Assembly (NCBI GenBank): GCA_036493595.1
Contig: DASXPN010000067.1
Coordinates: 1-64,000 of the forward strand
Direction of reading: 5' to 3'
DNA from: DATAES01 sp036493595
Lineage (GTDB): Bacteria > Actinomycetota > Acidimicrobiia > Acidimicrobiales > JACDCH01
DNA length: 64,000 nucleotides
Shown piece after piece: positions 40,967-49,915 of this stretch; position 1 is the stretch's first letter, and each line of letters starts with the position of its first letter. The translations under genes and the position numbers were made by a program. The notes under the pieces were generated by a model that saw only the letters and a program-made list of their open reading frames with translations, was not told where the DNA came from and did no database searches.

Positions 40967-41757
40967 TCCCCGTCGAAGACCCGGACGATCCTCGCCTCGA
41001 CGACTTTCGGGGCCTCCGTCTGCGCGAGGACCGTCACCTCGACCACTTCGTCATCGAGGGATACGCGGCCGTGGCCGAGCTGCTGCATTCGCCGTACACA
41101 CCACGGGCGGTGCTCGTGCTCGACCGCAAGGCGGCGCGGATCGAGCCGCTGGTCGACGGGTTCGACCGTCTCGATGTGCCCGTCTACGTCGCGCCCGAGT
41201 CCGTGATGCGCACGACGATGGGCTTCAACCTGCATCGCGGCATCATCGCCTCGGCCCATCGCACGGCGTTGCCCGACGCCGAGTCGTTGCTCGAGCGGGC
41301 CTCGAGCGTTGCCGTCCTCGAGCGCCTCAACGATCACGAGAACCTCGGCTCGCTGTTCCGCAACGCGCGCGCCTTCGGGATCGACGCGGTGTTGCTCGAT
41401 CCGCAGACGGCCGACCCGCTCTACCGCCGGTGCGTACGGGTCTCGATGGGACACGTGCTGCGCGTCCCGTTCGCTCGCTTCGACGCATGGCCCGACGGCG
41501 TCGACCTGATGCAGTCGCTCGGTTTCACGGTGGTCGCGCTCACGCCATCGCGTGACGCGATGTCGATCGACGAGGTGGCGACATCACGTCCCGACAAGGT
41601 CGCCATCCTTCTCGGCGCCGAAGGGCCGGGACTGGACGACGAGTCGCTCGTGCGGGCCGACATGTGCGTCCGCGTCCCGATGGCGGACGACGTGGACTCG
41701 TTGAACGTCGCCACCGCCGCCGCCATCGCGTTCCACCGCCTCGTGCCGGGCTCCTGA
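40963..41757 (+). CDS. TrmH/SpoU-family (SPOUT) RNA 2'-O-ribose methyltransferase
   Basis: A 264-residue SPOUT methyltransferase. An N-terminal substrate-recognition region (RHLDHFVIEGYAAVAELL) precedes motif 1 LNDHENLGSLFRNARAFGIDAVLL, motif 2 KVAILLGAEGPGL and motif 3 SLNVATAAAIAFHRL, the trefoil-knot SAM site with the usual Asn and Glu. It modifies tRNA or rRNA ribose. TTG 40963 overlaps the LLM stop and starts the family-typical IPVEDPDDPRL opening. Last gene of the five-gene operon; repeat copy 5 follows 4 bases after the stop. Confidence 0.87.
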   Translation: MIPVEDPDDPRLDDFRGLRLREDRHLDHFVIEGYAAVAELLHSPYTPRAVLVLDRKAARIEPLVDGFDRLDVPVYVAPESVMRTTMGFNLHRGIIASAHRTALPDAESLLERASSVAVLERLNDHENLGSLFRNARAFGIDAVLLDPQTADPLYRRCVRVSMGHVLRVPFARFDAWPDGVDLMQSLGFTVVALTPSRDAMSIDEVATSRPDKVAILLGAEGPGLDDESLVRADMCVRVPMADDVDSLNVATAAAIAFHRLVPGS

Positions 41758-41761
41758 CTGC

Positions 41762-41810
41762 GAATGTTGGTTCGATTGTGGGGCCATAGCCCCGCAATGG
41801 ACCCGGAGTT
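41762..41810 (+). repeat. Intergenic palindromic repeat, copy 5
   Basis: The forward form, GAATGTTGGTT...ACCCGGAGTT. The core at 41773-41800 has one mismatch and one G-T pair (CGATTGTGGGGC / GCCCCGCAATGG, CATA loop). It is followed by CGGGTCCATT, the left edge of a second, reversed element, suggesting a truncated neighbour copy. It sits between convergent stops at 41757 and 41822. Confidence 0.82.
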
Positions 41811-41821
41811 CGGGTCCATTC

Positions 41822-42277
41822 TCAGGCGAGGCCGGTGGCGTCAAAGATCCAGGCGAGGTCGGACTCGGCGAGGTGGTCGTGCCACCACTGCGGAGCGCCG
41901 TCCATGAGGGTCGGCTGGTTCCAGTAGTCCTTCCACAACGCGATGCGCCTGTCGCGCACATGCTGGACCGACACGAACGGCAACTCGACCCGCTCGCCGG
42001 TCGGGAACTCCCACACCTCGATGTGCTCGGTCATCGTGACGTCGCCGGTGGTGACAGTCGTGACCGAGTGGTGCGAGATCGATGACAGCGGGTCGAAGCC
42101 CAAACGGATGCGAGCTTCGATGTCCTTCGGGCCGCGGGCGGCCGCGAACGCACCGACCGGGACGTCGTAGTAGATGGCGTCGTCGCTGAAGCACTGGTCG
42201 AGACGGTCCCAGTCGCGCGCGTACAGCGCGTCCCACATCTCACCGATGACCGCCGGGACCTCGTTCATCGCGGTCAC
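41822..42277 (-). CDS. NTF2/SnoaL-like fold protein
   Basis: A 151-residue cone-shaped NTF2-like protein: EMWDALYARDWDRLDQCFSDDAIYYDVP, GPKDIEARIRLGF, HSVTTVTTGDVTMTEHIEVWEFPTGERVELPFVSVQHVRDRRIALWKDYWNQPTLM. It is of the limonene-epoxide-hydrolase/ketosteroid-isomerase-like superfamily, whose members isomerise or hydrolyse small hydrophobic molecules; the residues that decide chemistry cannot be assigned safely. GTG 42277 overlaps the deacylase stop (GTGA), and ATG 42268 is the alternative. Last gene of the ring-degradation operon, consistent with a steroid-type ligand. Confidence 0.75.
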   Translation of the reverse strand: MTAMNEVPAVIGEMWDALYARDWDRLDQCFSDDAIYYDVPVGAFAAARGPKDIEARIRLGFDPLSSISHHSVTTVTTGDVTMTEHIEVWEFPTGERVELPFVSVQHVRDRRIALWKDYWNQPTLMDGAPQWWHDHLAESDLAWIFDATGLA

Positions 42278-43992
42278 CGGGCGCCGCGCAGGAGCACACC
42301 GGGTCGCGCGCCGGTGTCCTCGCCTCGCTCCACCGTGATCTCCCCCGCGTTGATCGTCGCTTCGTAGCCGTCCGATCGTTGGATGAGCCGTGACGCGCCA
42401 CCGGGCAGGTCCGCCACCAGTTCGGGACGGTGCAACTGCAACCTGTCGAAGTCGATGAGGTTCACGTCGCCCTTCATGCCCGGCGCGAGCACGCCGCGAT
42501 CGCCGAGCCCGAACAGCGCGGCCGTTGCGCCCGTGAGCTTGTGCACCGCGGTCTCGAGCGGGATGCGATCGTGTGCTCGATCGCGCGCCCAGTAGCTCAA
42601 CAGGTACGTCGTGGTGCTGGCATCGCACGTCTGCCCCGCGTGCGCGCCACCGTCACCCAACCCGAAAGCCGAGGTCGGATGCATCAACATCTCGCGGGCG
42701 GCGTCGAGGTTGCCCTCGGTGTAGTTGAGGACCGGCGCGTTGAGGAGCTCGCGCCCGCCGTCGTCCAGCAGCAGGTCGTACAAGGTCTCCCACTGCGATC
42801 GCTGCTGGACGGCGGCGATGCCGGTGACACTGCGCGACGGAGGCGGTTCGTAGTCCGGCGGATCGCCGAGTACGAAGATCCGCGACGGGTGCATGAACCC
42901 CGACACGATCGGATCGTGCTCGAGTGCCCTCGCCTCTTCGACCAGCCGCGCCCGGAGATCAGGCTCGTTGGCCATGCGCGCCGCTTGCTCCTGCCACGGC
43001 AGCAGCCCGATGGTCGCCCATGTTGGGCAGAAATTGAACGGGTGGAACGTCTGCAACCCGAGCAGCAGCGACACCGTGCGACCGTGCACCTGCGGACGTA
43101 CCTGCGCGCCTTCGACGGCGGCCGCCGACGCGAGGGCGAGCATCCGCCGCCACGCGTCCGGGTCGTTGTTGTTCTGGTTCAGCGCGAACGTGACGGGGCG
43201 GCCAATGGCCGCGGACAGCCGGCGCATCCAGTCCATCTCCTTCTCGGGCGCGGCCAGGTCCTCGCCGAGCGCGCCCGCGGGCGCGAGCTCGAACACCGCT
43301 GTACCGAGGTCGCCGAGCACGCGACCTATGCCGAACAACTCGTCCTCGGCCGCGAACGTGCCCGGCACCGGCTCACCGTCGATGGCGCGGTGCGCGAGCG
43401 TGCGTGACGTCGAGAAGCCGAGCGCGCCGGCGGCGATGCCGTCTCGCACGATGGCCGCCATCGCCTCGATGTCCTCGGCCGTGGCCGGCTCGTTGCGGGC
43501 GCCGCGCTCGCCCATCACATAGCCGCGCACCGCTCCGTGCGGCACTTGCGTGCCGATGTCGATGGCCTTCGGGAGCCGGTCGAGCGTGTCGAGGTACTCA
43601 CCGAACGACTCCCACGACCACTCGATGCCCGCGGACAGCGCCGCGCCCGGGATGTCCTCGACGCCCTCCATGAGACCGATCAACCACTCGCGCCGATCGG
43701 GCGCGACCGGCGCGAACCCGACGCCGCAGTTGCCCATCACGACGGTCGTCACGCCGTGCCAGCACGACGGCGTGAGCATCGGATCCCACGTCACCTGGCC
43801 GTCGTAGTGAGTGTGGATGTCGACGAAGCCAGGCGTGACGAGCAGCCCGTCGGCATCGACGACCCGGCGCGCCGCGCCGTCGACCCGGCCGACCTCGCTG
43901 ACCCGTCCGTCGTCGATGGCGACGTCAGCGGTGCGCGCCGGCGCGCCCGTCCCGTCCACGACCGTCCCACCCTTGATCACGATGTCATGCAT
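42274..43992 (-). CDS. N-acyl-D-amino-acid deacylase-type amidohydrolase
   Basis: A 572-residue amidohydrolase: HDIVIKGGTVVDGTGAPARTADVAIDDGRV, PGFVDIHTHYDGQVTWDPMLTPSCWHGVTTVVMGNCG with the HxH metal pair and the conserved Cys/Ser region, and the terminal FGLGDGGAHAGQTCDAS (metal Asp). It is complete for the family and related to the enzyme at 23187. It sits just after fadA6 in the C/D-ring operon. The second deacylase beside steroid genes hints at an amide-bearing substrate such as a conjugated bile acid, but this is not proven. Confidence 0.85.
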   Translation of the reverse strand: MHDIVIKGGTVVDGTGAPARTADVAIDDGRVSEVGRVDGAARRVVDADGLLVTPGFVDIHTHYDGQVTWDPMLTPSCWHGVTTVVMGNCGVGFAPVAPDRREWLIGLMEGVEDIPGAALSAGIEWSWESFGEYLDTLDRLPKAIDIGTQVPHGAVRGYVMGERGARNEPATAEDIEAMAAIVRDGIAAGALGFSTSRTLAHRAIDGEPVPGTFAAEDELFGIGRVLGDLGTAVFELAPAGALGEDLAAPEKEMDWMRRLSAAIGRPVTFALNQNNNDPDAWRRMLALASAAAVEGAQVRPQVHGRTVSLLLGLQTFHPFNFCPTWATIGLLPWQEQAARMANEPDLRARLVEEARALEHDPIVSGFMHPSRIFVLGDPPDYEPPPSRSVTGIAAVQQRSQWETLYDLLLDDGGRELLNAPVLNYTEGNLDAAREMLMHPTSAFGLGDGGAHAGQTCDASTTTYLLSYWARDRAHDRIPLETAVHKLTGATAALFGLGDRGVLAPGMKGDVNLIDFDRLQLHRPELVADLPGGASRLIQRSDGYEATINAGEITVERGEDTGARPGVLLRGAR

Positions 43993-44004
43993 CGATCCTC
44001 CTGT

Positions 44005-45153
44005 TCAGAGTCGCTCGATGATGGTGACGTTGGCTTGGCCGCCGCCTTCGCACATGGTCTGGAGGCCGTAACGGCCGCCGGTGCGCTCGAGCTCGTGCAG
44101 CAACGTCGTCATCAGCCGCGCGCCCGTCGCGCCCAACGGATGTCCAAGGGCGATGGCGCCACCGTTGACGTTGACCGTGGCAAGGTCGGCGCCGGTCTCC
44201 TTCTGCCACGCGAGCACGACCGACGCGAACGCCTCGTTGATCTCGACGAGGTCGATGTCGTCGAGGGACAGGCCGGTCTTGTCGAGCGCATGGGCGGTGG
44301 CCGGGATCGGCGCGGTGAGCATCCACACCGGATCGTCGCCCCGCACGGACAGATGGTGGATGCGCGCCCGCGGCGTGAGGTCGTGGGTGCGCAGCGCTTC
44401 TTCGTTGACGATCAGGATCGCGGCCGACGCGTCGGAGATCTGCGACGACACCGCCGCGGTCAGGCGTCCCCCTTCGACCAGGGTGCGCAACGAGCGGATC
44501 TTTTCCCAGCTCGGCTCGCGCGGACCCTCGTCGTGTGACAGCCCTTCGAGTGGCGCGATCTCCGCGTCGAACCGTCCTTCGTCGCGGGCCCGCAACGCGC
44601 GCGTGTGTGACTCGACCGCGAAGGCCTCCATGTCGTCGCGGGAGATGTCCCACTTCTCGGCGATCATCTCCGCGGCGCGGAACTGCGACACCTCCTGGGT
44701 GCCGTAGCGCGCCACCCATCCCTTCGAACCGGTGAACGGATCGTCGAAGCCAAGCGGTTGCCCCGCGGTCATGGCGGACGAGATGGGGATCATCGACATC
44801 TGCTGCACGCCACCGGCGACGACGACGTCAGACGTGCCCGACAGCACTGCCTGCGCGGCGAAGTGCACCGCCTGCTGTGAGGAGCCGCACTGGCGGTCGA
44901 CGGTCGTACCCGGCACGTGGTCGGGCAGCCCGGCCGCGAGCCAGCACGTGCGGGCAATGTCGCCGGCCTGGCCGCCGACCGTGTCGACGCATCCGAACAC
45001 GACGTCCTCCACCACGCCGGGGTCGATGCCGGTGCGCTCCATCAGCGCGGTCAACGCGTGCGCACCGAGATCGGCGGGATGGACCTGCGACAGGCCACCA
45101 CCACGCCGTCCCACCGGTGAACGCACCGCATCGACGATGAAGGCCTCAGCCAC
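44005..45153 (-). CDS. fadA6: FadA6-like thiolase of steroid C/D-ring catabolism
   Basis: A 382-residue thiolase that follows mycobacterial FadA6 over its whole length, as recalled: HPADLGAHAL, GCVDTVGGQAGDIARTCWLAAGLPDHVPGTTVDRQCGSSQQAV (Cys89), VAGGVQQMSMIPISSAMT, VEGGRLTAAVSSQISDASAA, IHHLSVRGDDPVWMLTAPIPAT and GHPLGATGARLMTTLLHELERTGGRYGLQTMCEGGGQANVTIIERL. The Cys, His and second Cys are intact. It performs the terminal thiolysis in degradation of the HIP-derived chain. The start is GTG 45153, behind a GGAG-like element and 3 bases after the ACAD stop. Confidence 0.88.
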   Translation of the reverse strand: MAEAFIVDAVRSPVGRRGGGLSQVHPADLGAHALTALMERTGIDPGVVEDVVFGCVDTVGGQAGDIARTCWLAAGLPDHVPGTTVDRQCGSSQQAVHFAAQAVLSGTSDVVVAGGVQQMSMIPISSAMTAGQPLGFDDPFTGSKGWVARYGTQEVSQFRAAEMIAEKWDISRDDMEAFAVESHTRALRARDEGRFDAEIAPLEGLSHDEGPREPSWEKIRSLRTLVEGGRLTAAVSSQISDASAAILIVNEEALRTHDLTPRARIHHLSVRGDDPVWMLTAPIPATAHALDKTGLSLDDIDLVEINEAFASVVLAWQKETGADLATVNVNGGAIALGHPLGATGARLMTTLLHELERTGGRYGLQTMCEGGGQANVTIIERL

Positions 45154-45156
45154 TGC

Positions 45157-46026
45157 TCACACTCCTATCGCACGACCGACGCGGTCGCGATGCCAACTCG
45201 AATCACCCCACGCCCGGCTCAGCGCCCACGTGCGCTTCAGCCACAGGTGCAGGTCGTATTCAACCGTGTAACCGATCGCGCCATGACATTGCAGGGCGAC
45301 CCGGCCGACGAACGAAGCCGCGTCCGACGCCATGGCCTTGGCCATCGACACGTCGCGAGACGCGTCAGTCGACGCGGTCGCGACCGAGTACGCCGCCCGG
45401 TACACCGCTGGCCGCGCGAACGACAACTCCTTCAGCGCGTTCGCGAGGTGGTGCTTCACCGCCTGGAACGAACCGATCGGCACCCCGAACTGCTGGCGCT
45501 CCTTCACGTAGCCGACGGTGAGATCGAGCATCGCCTGGCCGAGCCCGATCAGCTGCGCGGCGGTGCCGAGCGCGGCCCGGTCGATGGTGTCGCCGTGCGG
45601 GGCCGGCAACGGCCGTCCGATGCGGCGAACGGGACGGCTGCGGTCGACGGCCTCGACCGGCGCGAGCAGATCTTGGCGGACCTCGCTGCCATCGCCCGCG
45701 AGTACGACGTCGGCCCGATCGGCCCACGCCGCGAGTTGCCCGTCGACCAGCGCGACCATCCGGTCCGCGAGCCCGAGGGGAGCAGCGACCATCGCGGTCT
45801 CGACGATGGGGAACGCAAGCGCGGCGTAGCCGGTCTGCTCGAGGATGGGGACGAGGGTCATCTCGTCGAGACCGAGCCCGCCCTCGGACTCGGGCACCAG
45901 CACCGAGGCGACACCCATGTCGACCAACGCGTCCCACGTGGCGCGGTCGTCGTAGCGCTCCTTCGCCAGGAGATCGCGCACCGCATCCCGGAACGCGAGC
46001 TGATCAGTGGTGAGCGCGAACCTCAT
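45157..46026 (-). CDS. Acyl-CoA dehydrogenase small subunit (FadE32/33-like)
   Basis: A 289-residue, short acyl-CoA dehydrogenase: FALTTDQLAFRDAVRDLLAKERYDDRATWDALVDMGVASVLVPESEGGLGLDE, VGYVKERQQFGVPIGSFQAVKHHLANALKELS and QCHGAIGYTVEYDLHLWLKRTW. Its length and missing central barrel motif fit the non-catalytic or partner subunits of steroid alpha2beta2 ACADs. ATG 46026 overlaps the stop of the full-length ACAD upstream, consistent with a heterotetramer made from one message. It probably oxidises a ring C/D-derived acyl-CoA. Confidence 0.82.
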   Translation of the reverse strand: MRFALTTDQLAFRDAVRDLLAKERYDDRATWDALVDMGVASVLVPESEGGLGLDEMTLVPILEQTGYAALAFPIVETAMVAAPLGLADRMVALVDGQLAAWADRADVVLAGDGSEVRQDLLAPVEAVDRSRPVRRIGRPLPAPHGDTIDRAALGTAAQLIGLGQAMLDLTVGYVKERQQFGVPIGSFQAVKHHLANALKELSFARPAVYRAAYSVATASTDASRDVSMAKAMASDAASFVGRVALQCHGAIGYTVEYDLHLWLKRTWALSRAWGDSSWHRDRVGRAIGV

Positions 46027-47159
46027 CGTCTGGGCAACCCGAGTACGCGCTCCGCCGCGATGTTGCGCTGGATCTCGTTGGTGCCCGCATAGATCGGGCC
46101 GGACAGCGAGAACTGGTAGCCCTTCGACCACGCGCCTTCGAGTTGGGCCTCTGGCCCGAGGACGTCCAGCGCGGTCTCGTGCAGCTCGACGTCGAGCTCG
46201 CTCCACCAGATCTTGTTGATCGACGACTCGGCCCCGACCGCGCCACCTTCGCTCAGCCGCGTCACCGTCTCCAAGGTGAACAACTGGTACGCCTCGGCCC
46301 GCATCCATGTGTCGATCACGCGTCGACGAACGGACTCGACGGCGCCGCCTACCGTTGTTGCCGACCGGTACAGCTCGATCAGCCGAGCACTTGCGGCGAG
46401 GAACCGTCCGGGCGAGCGCAGCGTGAGTCCTCGCTCCGACCCGGTCGTCGCCATCGCCACCGACCAGCCATCGTTCACCCCTCCGAGCACGTTGCCATCG
46501 GGCACGAACGCGTCCTCGAAGAACACCTCGGCGAAGCCTTCGTCACCGTCGAGCCGGCCGAAGCCGCGCACCGTCACGCCCTGGGTGTCGAGGGGGACGA
46601 GCAAGTAGGTCAAGCCCTTGTGCCGCTCGCTGTCGGGATCCGAGCGGAAGAGGCCGAACAGGTGCGTGCAGAACGCGCCGCGCGTCGTCCACGTCTTCTG
46701 CCCGTTCAGCACCCAACCGCCGTCGACTTTGGTGGAGCGGCTCGTGATGCCGGCGAGGTCGCTGCCCGCATTCGGCTCCGACCATCCCTGGCACCACAGC
46801 TCGTCGGCCGCAGCCATGCGCCGGAGGATGCGCTCCTGCTGCTCGGGCGTGCCGAACTCGAACACGGTCGGCGCCAGCAGGAAGATGCCGTTCTGCGTGA
46901 CGCGCTGAGGACCACCGGCGCGGTAGTACTCCTCCTCGAAGATCAACCACTCCCACAGCGACGCGCCGCGCCCGCCGTACTGCTCGGGCCACGACACGAC
47001 CGCCCACCGGTTCTGGTACAGCAAGCGCTCCCATTCGACATGCCGGGCGAAGCCCTCGCGGGTGTCACCCGACGGCAGGTCGTGGGGAACGTTGGCGACG
47101 AGCCACGAGCGAGCCTCGGCGCGGAACGCGTCCTCGTCCGGCGACCACGTGAGATCCAT
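46023..47159 (-). CDS. Acyl-CoA dehydrogenase large subunit (FadE30/31-like)
   Basis: A 378-residue ACAD: DLTWSPDEDAFRAEARSWLVANVP, WPEQYGGRGASLWEWLIFEEEYYRAG, GWSEPNAGSDLAGITSRST, GGWVLNGQKTWTTRGAFCTHLFGLFRSD and the FAD-contact tail SLSGPIYAGTNEIQRNIAAERVLGLPRR. It is full-length and presumably the FAD-carrying partner of the short subunit that follows. ATG 47159 overlaps the ipdC stop by one base (TGATG). Located between ipdC and fadA6, its likely substrate is a HIP-CoA-derived intermediate. Confidence 0.87.
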   Translation of the reverse strand: MDLTWSPDEDAFRAEARSWLVANVPHDLPSGDTREGFARHVEWERLLYQNRWAVVSWPEQYGGRGASLWEWLIFEEEYYRAGGPQRVTQNGIFLLAPTVFEFGTPEQQERILRRMAAADELWCQGWSEPNAGSDLAGITSRSTKVDGGWVLNGQKTWTTRGAFCTHLFGLFRSDPDSERHKGLTYLLVPLDTQGVTVRGFGRLDGDEGFAEVFFEDAFVPDGNVLGGVNDGWSVAMATTGSERGLTLRSPGRFLAASARLIELYRSATTVGGAVESVRRRVIDTWMRAEAYQLFTLETVTRLSEGGAVGAESSINKIWWSELDVELHETALDVLGPEAQLEGAWSKGYQFSLSGPIYAGTNEIQRNIAAERVLGLPRR

Positions 47160-48220
47160 CAGGACTCGAGTCGCTTCAGCACCGACTCCGCTTCCGTCAT
47201 GATGCGATCGAGCAGCTCTGCCACCGTCGGCAACTCGCCGATCACGCCGGTGACCTGGCCTGTCGGCAACACGCCCACGTCCGGGTTGCCGTCGACCATC
47301 GATGCCTTGATCAACATCGGCGCGTTCGCGGCCAGCGCGACCTGGCTCCACGTCAGGTCCTGGTTGCGCTTCATCGCCAGACCCTCACGTACCAGGTCGC
47401 GGTATGAAGTGGTCGTCTCCTTGCGGAAGCGCAGCGCGGCGCCCAGCGCGCGAGGCAAGCGGGTCAACTTCGACGACCGTTCGATGCGCTCGACGACATC
47501 AGTGCGGATGACGCGCTGCGGCGCCCCGTCGAGCGCGGTCGTGACGACGGTGTCGAACACGGTCGCGGCCATGTAACGGCCTTTCACGTTGTCCGGCACG
47601 CGGCTCTCCTGCGTCAGGAGGAAGCGGGTGCCCATGGCGATGCCGTCCGCTCCGTAGGCGAGCGCGGCGACGAGACCACGGCCGTCGTGGAACCCGCCCG
47701 CGCCCAACACGGGGATCGACGGGCCGACGGCGTCGACCACCTGCGGAAGCAGCAACGACGTGGGGACGGTCCCGGTGTGGCCGCCACCCTCGCCCCCCTG
47801 CGCGATGACCGCGTCGACGCCCCACTCGAGCATCTTCTCGGCGTGGCGCCTGGCGCCGACGGTCGGGATGCAGAGCGCACCGGCGTCGTGCAACCGCGCG
47901 ATCGCGTCCTTGGTCGGCGCGCCCGCGAACGACACCACTCGCACGCCTTGCCCGATCACGAACGCCAGCCGGTCCGCGAGATCGGGTTGGTCGGCGCGGA
48001 AGTTCACACCGAAGGGCTTGCCGGTGCGCGCCTTCACGTCACGCACCGCATCCTCGAGTTGCGGCGGTGTCATCGTGACGGCGGCCAGGATGCCGAGACC
48101 GCCGGCCGCACTCGTCGCCGCCGTCAACCGGGCCCCCGAGACCCAGCCCATCCCGGTCTGCACGACCGGACGTTCGACGCCTGCGAGCTCGCAGAACCTT
48201 GTGTGGAGCGCGTGATGCAC
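47159..48220 (-). CDS. ipdC: IpdC-like nitronate-monooxygenase-family flavoprotein
   Basis: A 353-residue FMN TIM-barrel of the nitronate monooxygenase/2-nitropropane dioxygenase family: VQTGMGWVSGARLTAATSAAGGLGILAA, GKPFGVNFRADQPD, VDAVIAQGGEGGGHTGTVPTSLLLPQVVDA, IPVLGAGGFHDGRGLVAALAYGADGIAMGTRFLLTQES. Its place between ipdB and the ACAD pair is that of ipdC (Rv3553), the flavin-dependent hydroxyacyl-CoA reductase of the steroid C/D-ring pathway. It starts 38 bases after the ipdB stop. The fold is certain; the specific function comes from synteny. Confidence 0.8.
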   Translation of the reverse strand: MHHALHTRFCELAGVERPVVQTGMGWVSGARLTAATSAAGGLGILAAVTMTPPQLEDAVRDVKARTGKPFGVNFRADQPDLADRLAFVIGQGVRVVSFAGAPTKDAIARLHDAGALCIPTVGARRHAEKMLEWGVDAVIAQGGEGGGHTGTVPTSLLLPQVVDAVGPSIPVLGAGGFHDGRGLVAALAYGADGIAMGTRFLLTQESRVPDNVKGRYMAATVFDTVVTTALDGAPQRVIRTDVVERIERSSKLTRLPRALGAALRFRKETTTSYRDLVREGLAMKRNQDLTWSQVALAANAPMLIKASMVDGNPDVGVLPTGQVTGVIGELPTVAELLDRIMTEAESVLKRLES

Positions 48221-48258
48221 TACAGCTCAGCTCTCCGTCGGCCGGGGACCGCGCTCGT

Positions 48259-49047
48259 TCACGCCTTCACTTCCGCGTAGCGCGCCTCACCAGGATCGAT
48301 CACGTCGGCGATCAAGCGGAGGTCGTCGTCGGACGGCACCGGGGTCTCGTCGAGCTCGCCGGAAACGGCGAGCTCGAATCCGGTCGCCTCGATGACGTCG
48401 TCGATGGACACACCCGGGTGCACGGTGCGAACCCGCAGGCGATGATCGTCGGTCTCGAAATCCAGCACGCAGAGGTTGGTGATGACGCGCCGGATCTCGT
48501 GGAACCGCGACGCCTTCGGGCCGAGCGCGGCGGCGCGGTCGTAGCCGATACCGCACACGACGTCGACCTGCTCGACGAACACGTTGGTCGAATGATTCGG
48601 GATCCAGTACGAGGTCGTGTCGTTGATCGTGTTGCCCGGCGCACCGCGGAAACCGAGCAACTGCACCTTCGGCTTGGCGTAGTCGGATCCGATGGCGGCG
48701 AAGTTCTGGTTGCCGTGTGCATCGATCTGGCTGGCGCCCATCATCACGTGCCGGCGACCTGACCACACGACGTCGAACATGGCGCGGTAAGGGTTGTAGG
48801 TCTCGACGACGCGATCGTCCTCCGGCCCGAAGAACGCCCGGTCGTCGGCAACGAGCATCGCTTCACCGTCGGTCATCATCAGGTCGGGCTCGAAGGTGGC
48901 GCGCGCGAGCCGTCCGCCGATCATCGGGATGGTGCCGATGGGGTTGGCGAGCATCTCGCCGTCGCCGCGGAAGCACTCTGCGACGGCGAGCACGCACACG
49001 TCAGCGCGTCGGACCGCGCTCGTCGTCGCGTTCGTGGCCTGCGTCAT
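48259..49047 (-). CDS. ipdB: IpdB-like steroid ring hydrolase, beta subunit (CoA-transferase fold)
   Basis: A 262-residue CoA-transferase-fold subunit: ADVCVLAVAECFRGDGEMLANPIGTIPMIGGRLARATFEPDLMMTDGEAMLV, VVWSGRRHVMMGASQIDAHGNQNFAAIGSDYAKPKVQLLGFRGAPGNTIN and RVRTVHPGVSIDDVIEATGFEL. In mycobacteria and rhodococci IpdA and IpdB form an alpha2beta2 hydrolase that opens the last steroid ring of COCHEA-CoA; unlike true CoA-transferases, the beta chain does not need the catalytic Glu. ATG 49047 lies 13 bases past the ipdA stop. Confidence 0.87.
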   Translation of the reverse strand: MTQATNATTSAVRRADVCVLAVAECFRGDGEMLANPIGTIPMIGGRLARATFEPDLMMTDGEAMLVADDRAFFGPEDDRVVETYNPYRAMFDVVWSGRRHVMMGASQIDAHGNQNFAAIGSDYAKPKVQLLGFRGAPGNTINDTTSYWIPNHSTNVFVEQVDVVCGIGYDRAAALGPKASRFHEIRRVITNLCVLDFETDDHRLRVRTVHPGVSIDDVIEATGFELAVSGELDETPVPSDDDLRLIADVIDPGEARYAEVKA

Positions 49048-49060
49048 CGTGCGGTCTCCG

Positions 49061-49915
49061 TCATCGTGTGGCCAGCTTGGCCTGGTAGCCGCGTTCGTCG
49101 AGGTCGAGCCACGCCCCTTTGAACTCGGCCCACGCCTCGGGCGAAGAGGCCGACTTCGCGTACTCACGTTGGAAGGCTTCGTCGCGTTCGTAGTCGGGCG
49201 CGCAGGACGTGAAGTGCGCGCCGTTCGGGGCCTCGACGACGCCGTCGACCAGCGACCGCTTCACCCGGAGCGTGTGGAACGAACCTTCCTTGGTGAAGTC
49301 CTCGGTGGCGACGATGCGTTCGACGCTCATGAACCGGTGGCCCTTGGCGGCCCCGAGCAGCAGGTCGTCGAAGTAGAGGTCGGGGCCGAGGAACTGGCCG
49401 TTGCCTCGAGCATCGCCCCGGTTGAGATGGACGATCGCGGCGTCGAGCTCGAACGCGGGCGCGGCGACGAACGTCTCGCCGTCGTCGTAGGGAGACTCGA
49501 CGGTGCGGAGCCGATCGTTGAGCGTGAGCAGATCAGAGCCGAGGCCGACGCGTGTCGGCAGGAATGGGACCCGCCACGCGGCCGCTTGCAGGCCGAGCAG
49601 GAACAGCCCTTCGTCGTACGGCTCGTCCTGTACCGCGCCGGACTGCCGGGCCGCCCGGAAGTGCGGCTCGAGCGGGATCGAGTCGAGCGACGCGAACGCG
49701 TACAGCGCTCGCTTCACCTTGCCGGCCGCGCACAGGAGGCCGAGGTCCGGGCCGGCGTAGCTGACGACGGTGAGGTCGGTGAGATCTGATCGCAGGATCG
49801 CCCGGATGATCGACATCGGCTTGCGACGCGAGCCCCATCCACCGATGCCGATCGTCATGCCAGAGCTGAGCTCCGCAACGACCTCGTCCTCACCGAGCCG
49901 CTTGTCGCGGTTCAC
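49061..49915 (-). CDS. ipdA: IpdA-like steroid ring hydrolase, alpha subunit (CoA-transferase fold)
   Basis: A 284-residue protein that tracks IpdA closely: SGMTIGIGGWGSRRKPMSIIRAILRSDLTDLTVVSYAGPDLGLLCAAGKVKRALYAF, GLQAAAWRVPFLPTRVGLGS, DAAIVHLNRGDARGNGQF, SVERIVATEDF, VEAPNGAHFTSCAPDYERDEAFQREYA. With IpdB it hydrolyses the ring of COCHEA-CoA, the last carbocycle of steroid degradation. GTG 49915 overlaps the echA20 stop (GTGA), giving translational coupling in the order echA20-ipdA-ipdB-ipdC, the same as in M. tuberculosis. Confidence 0.9.
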   Translation of the reverse strand: MNRDKRLGEDEVVAELSSGMTIGIGGWGSRRKPMSIIRAILRSDLTDLTVVSYAGPDLGLLCAAGKVKRALYAFASLDSIPLEPHFRAARQSGAVQDEPYDEGLFLLGLQAAAWRVPFLPTRVGLGSDLLTLNDRLRTVESPYDDGETFVAAPAFELDAAIVHLNRGDARGNGQFLGPDLYFDDLLLGAAKGHRFMSVERIVATEDFTKEGSFHTLRVKRSLVDGVVEAPNGAHFTSCAPDYERDEAFQREYAKSASSPEAWAEFKGAWLDLDERGYQAKLATR

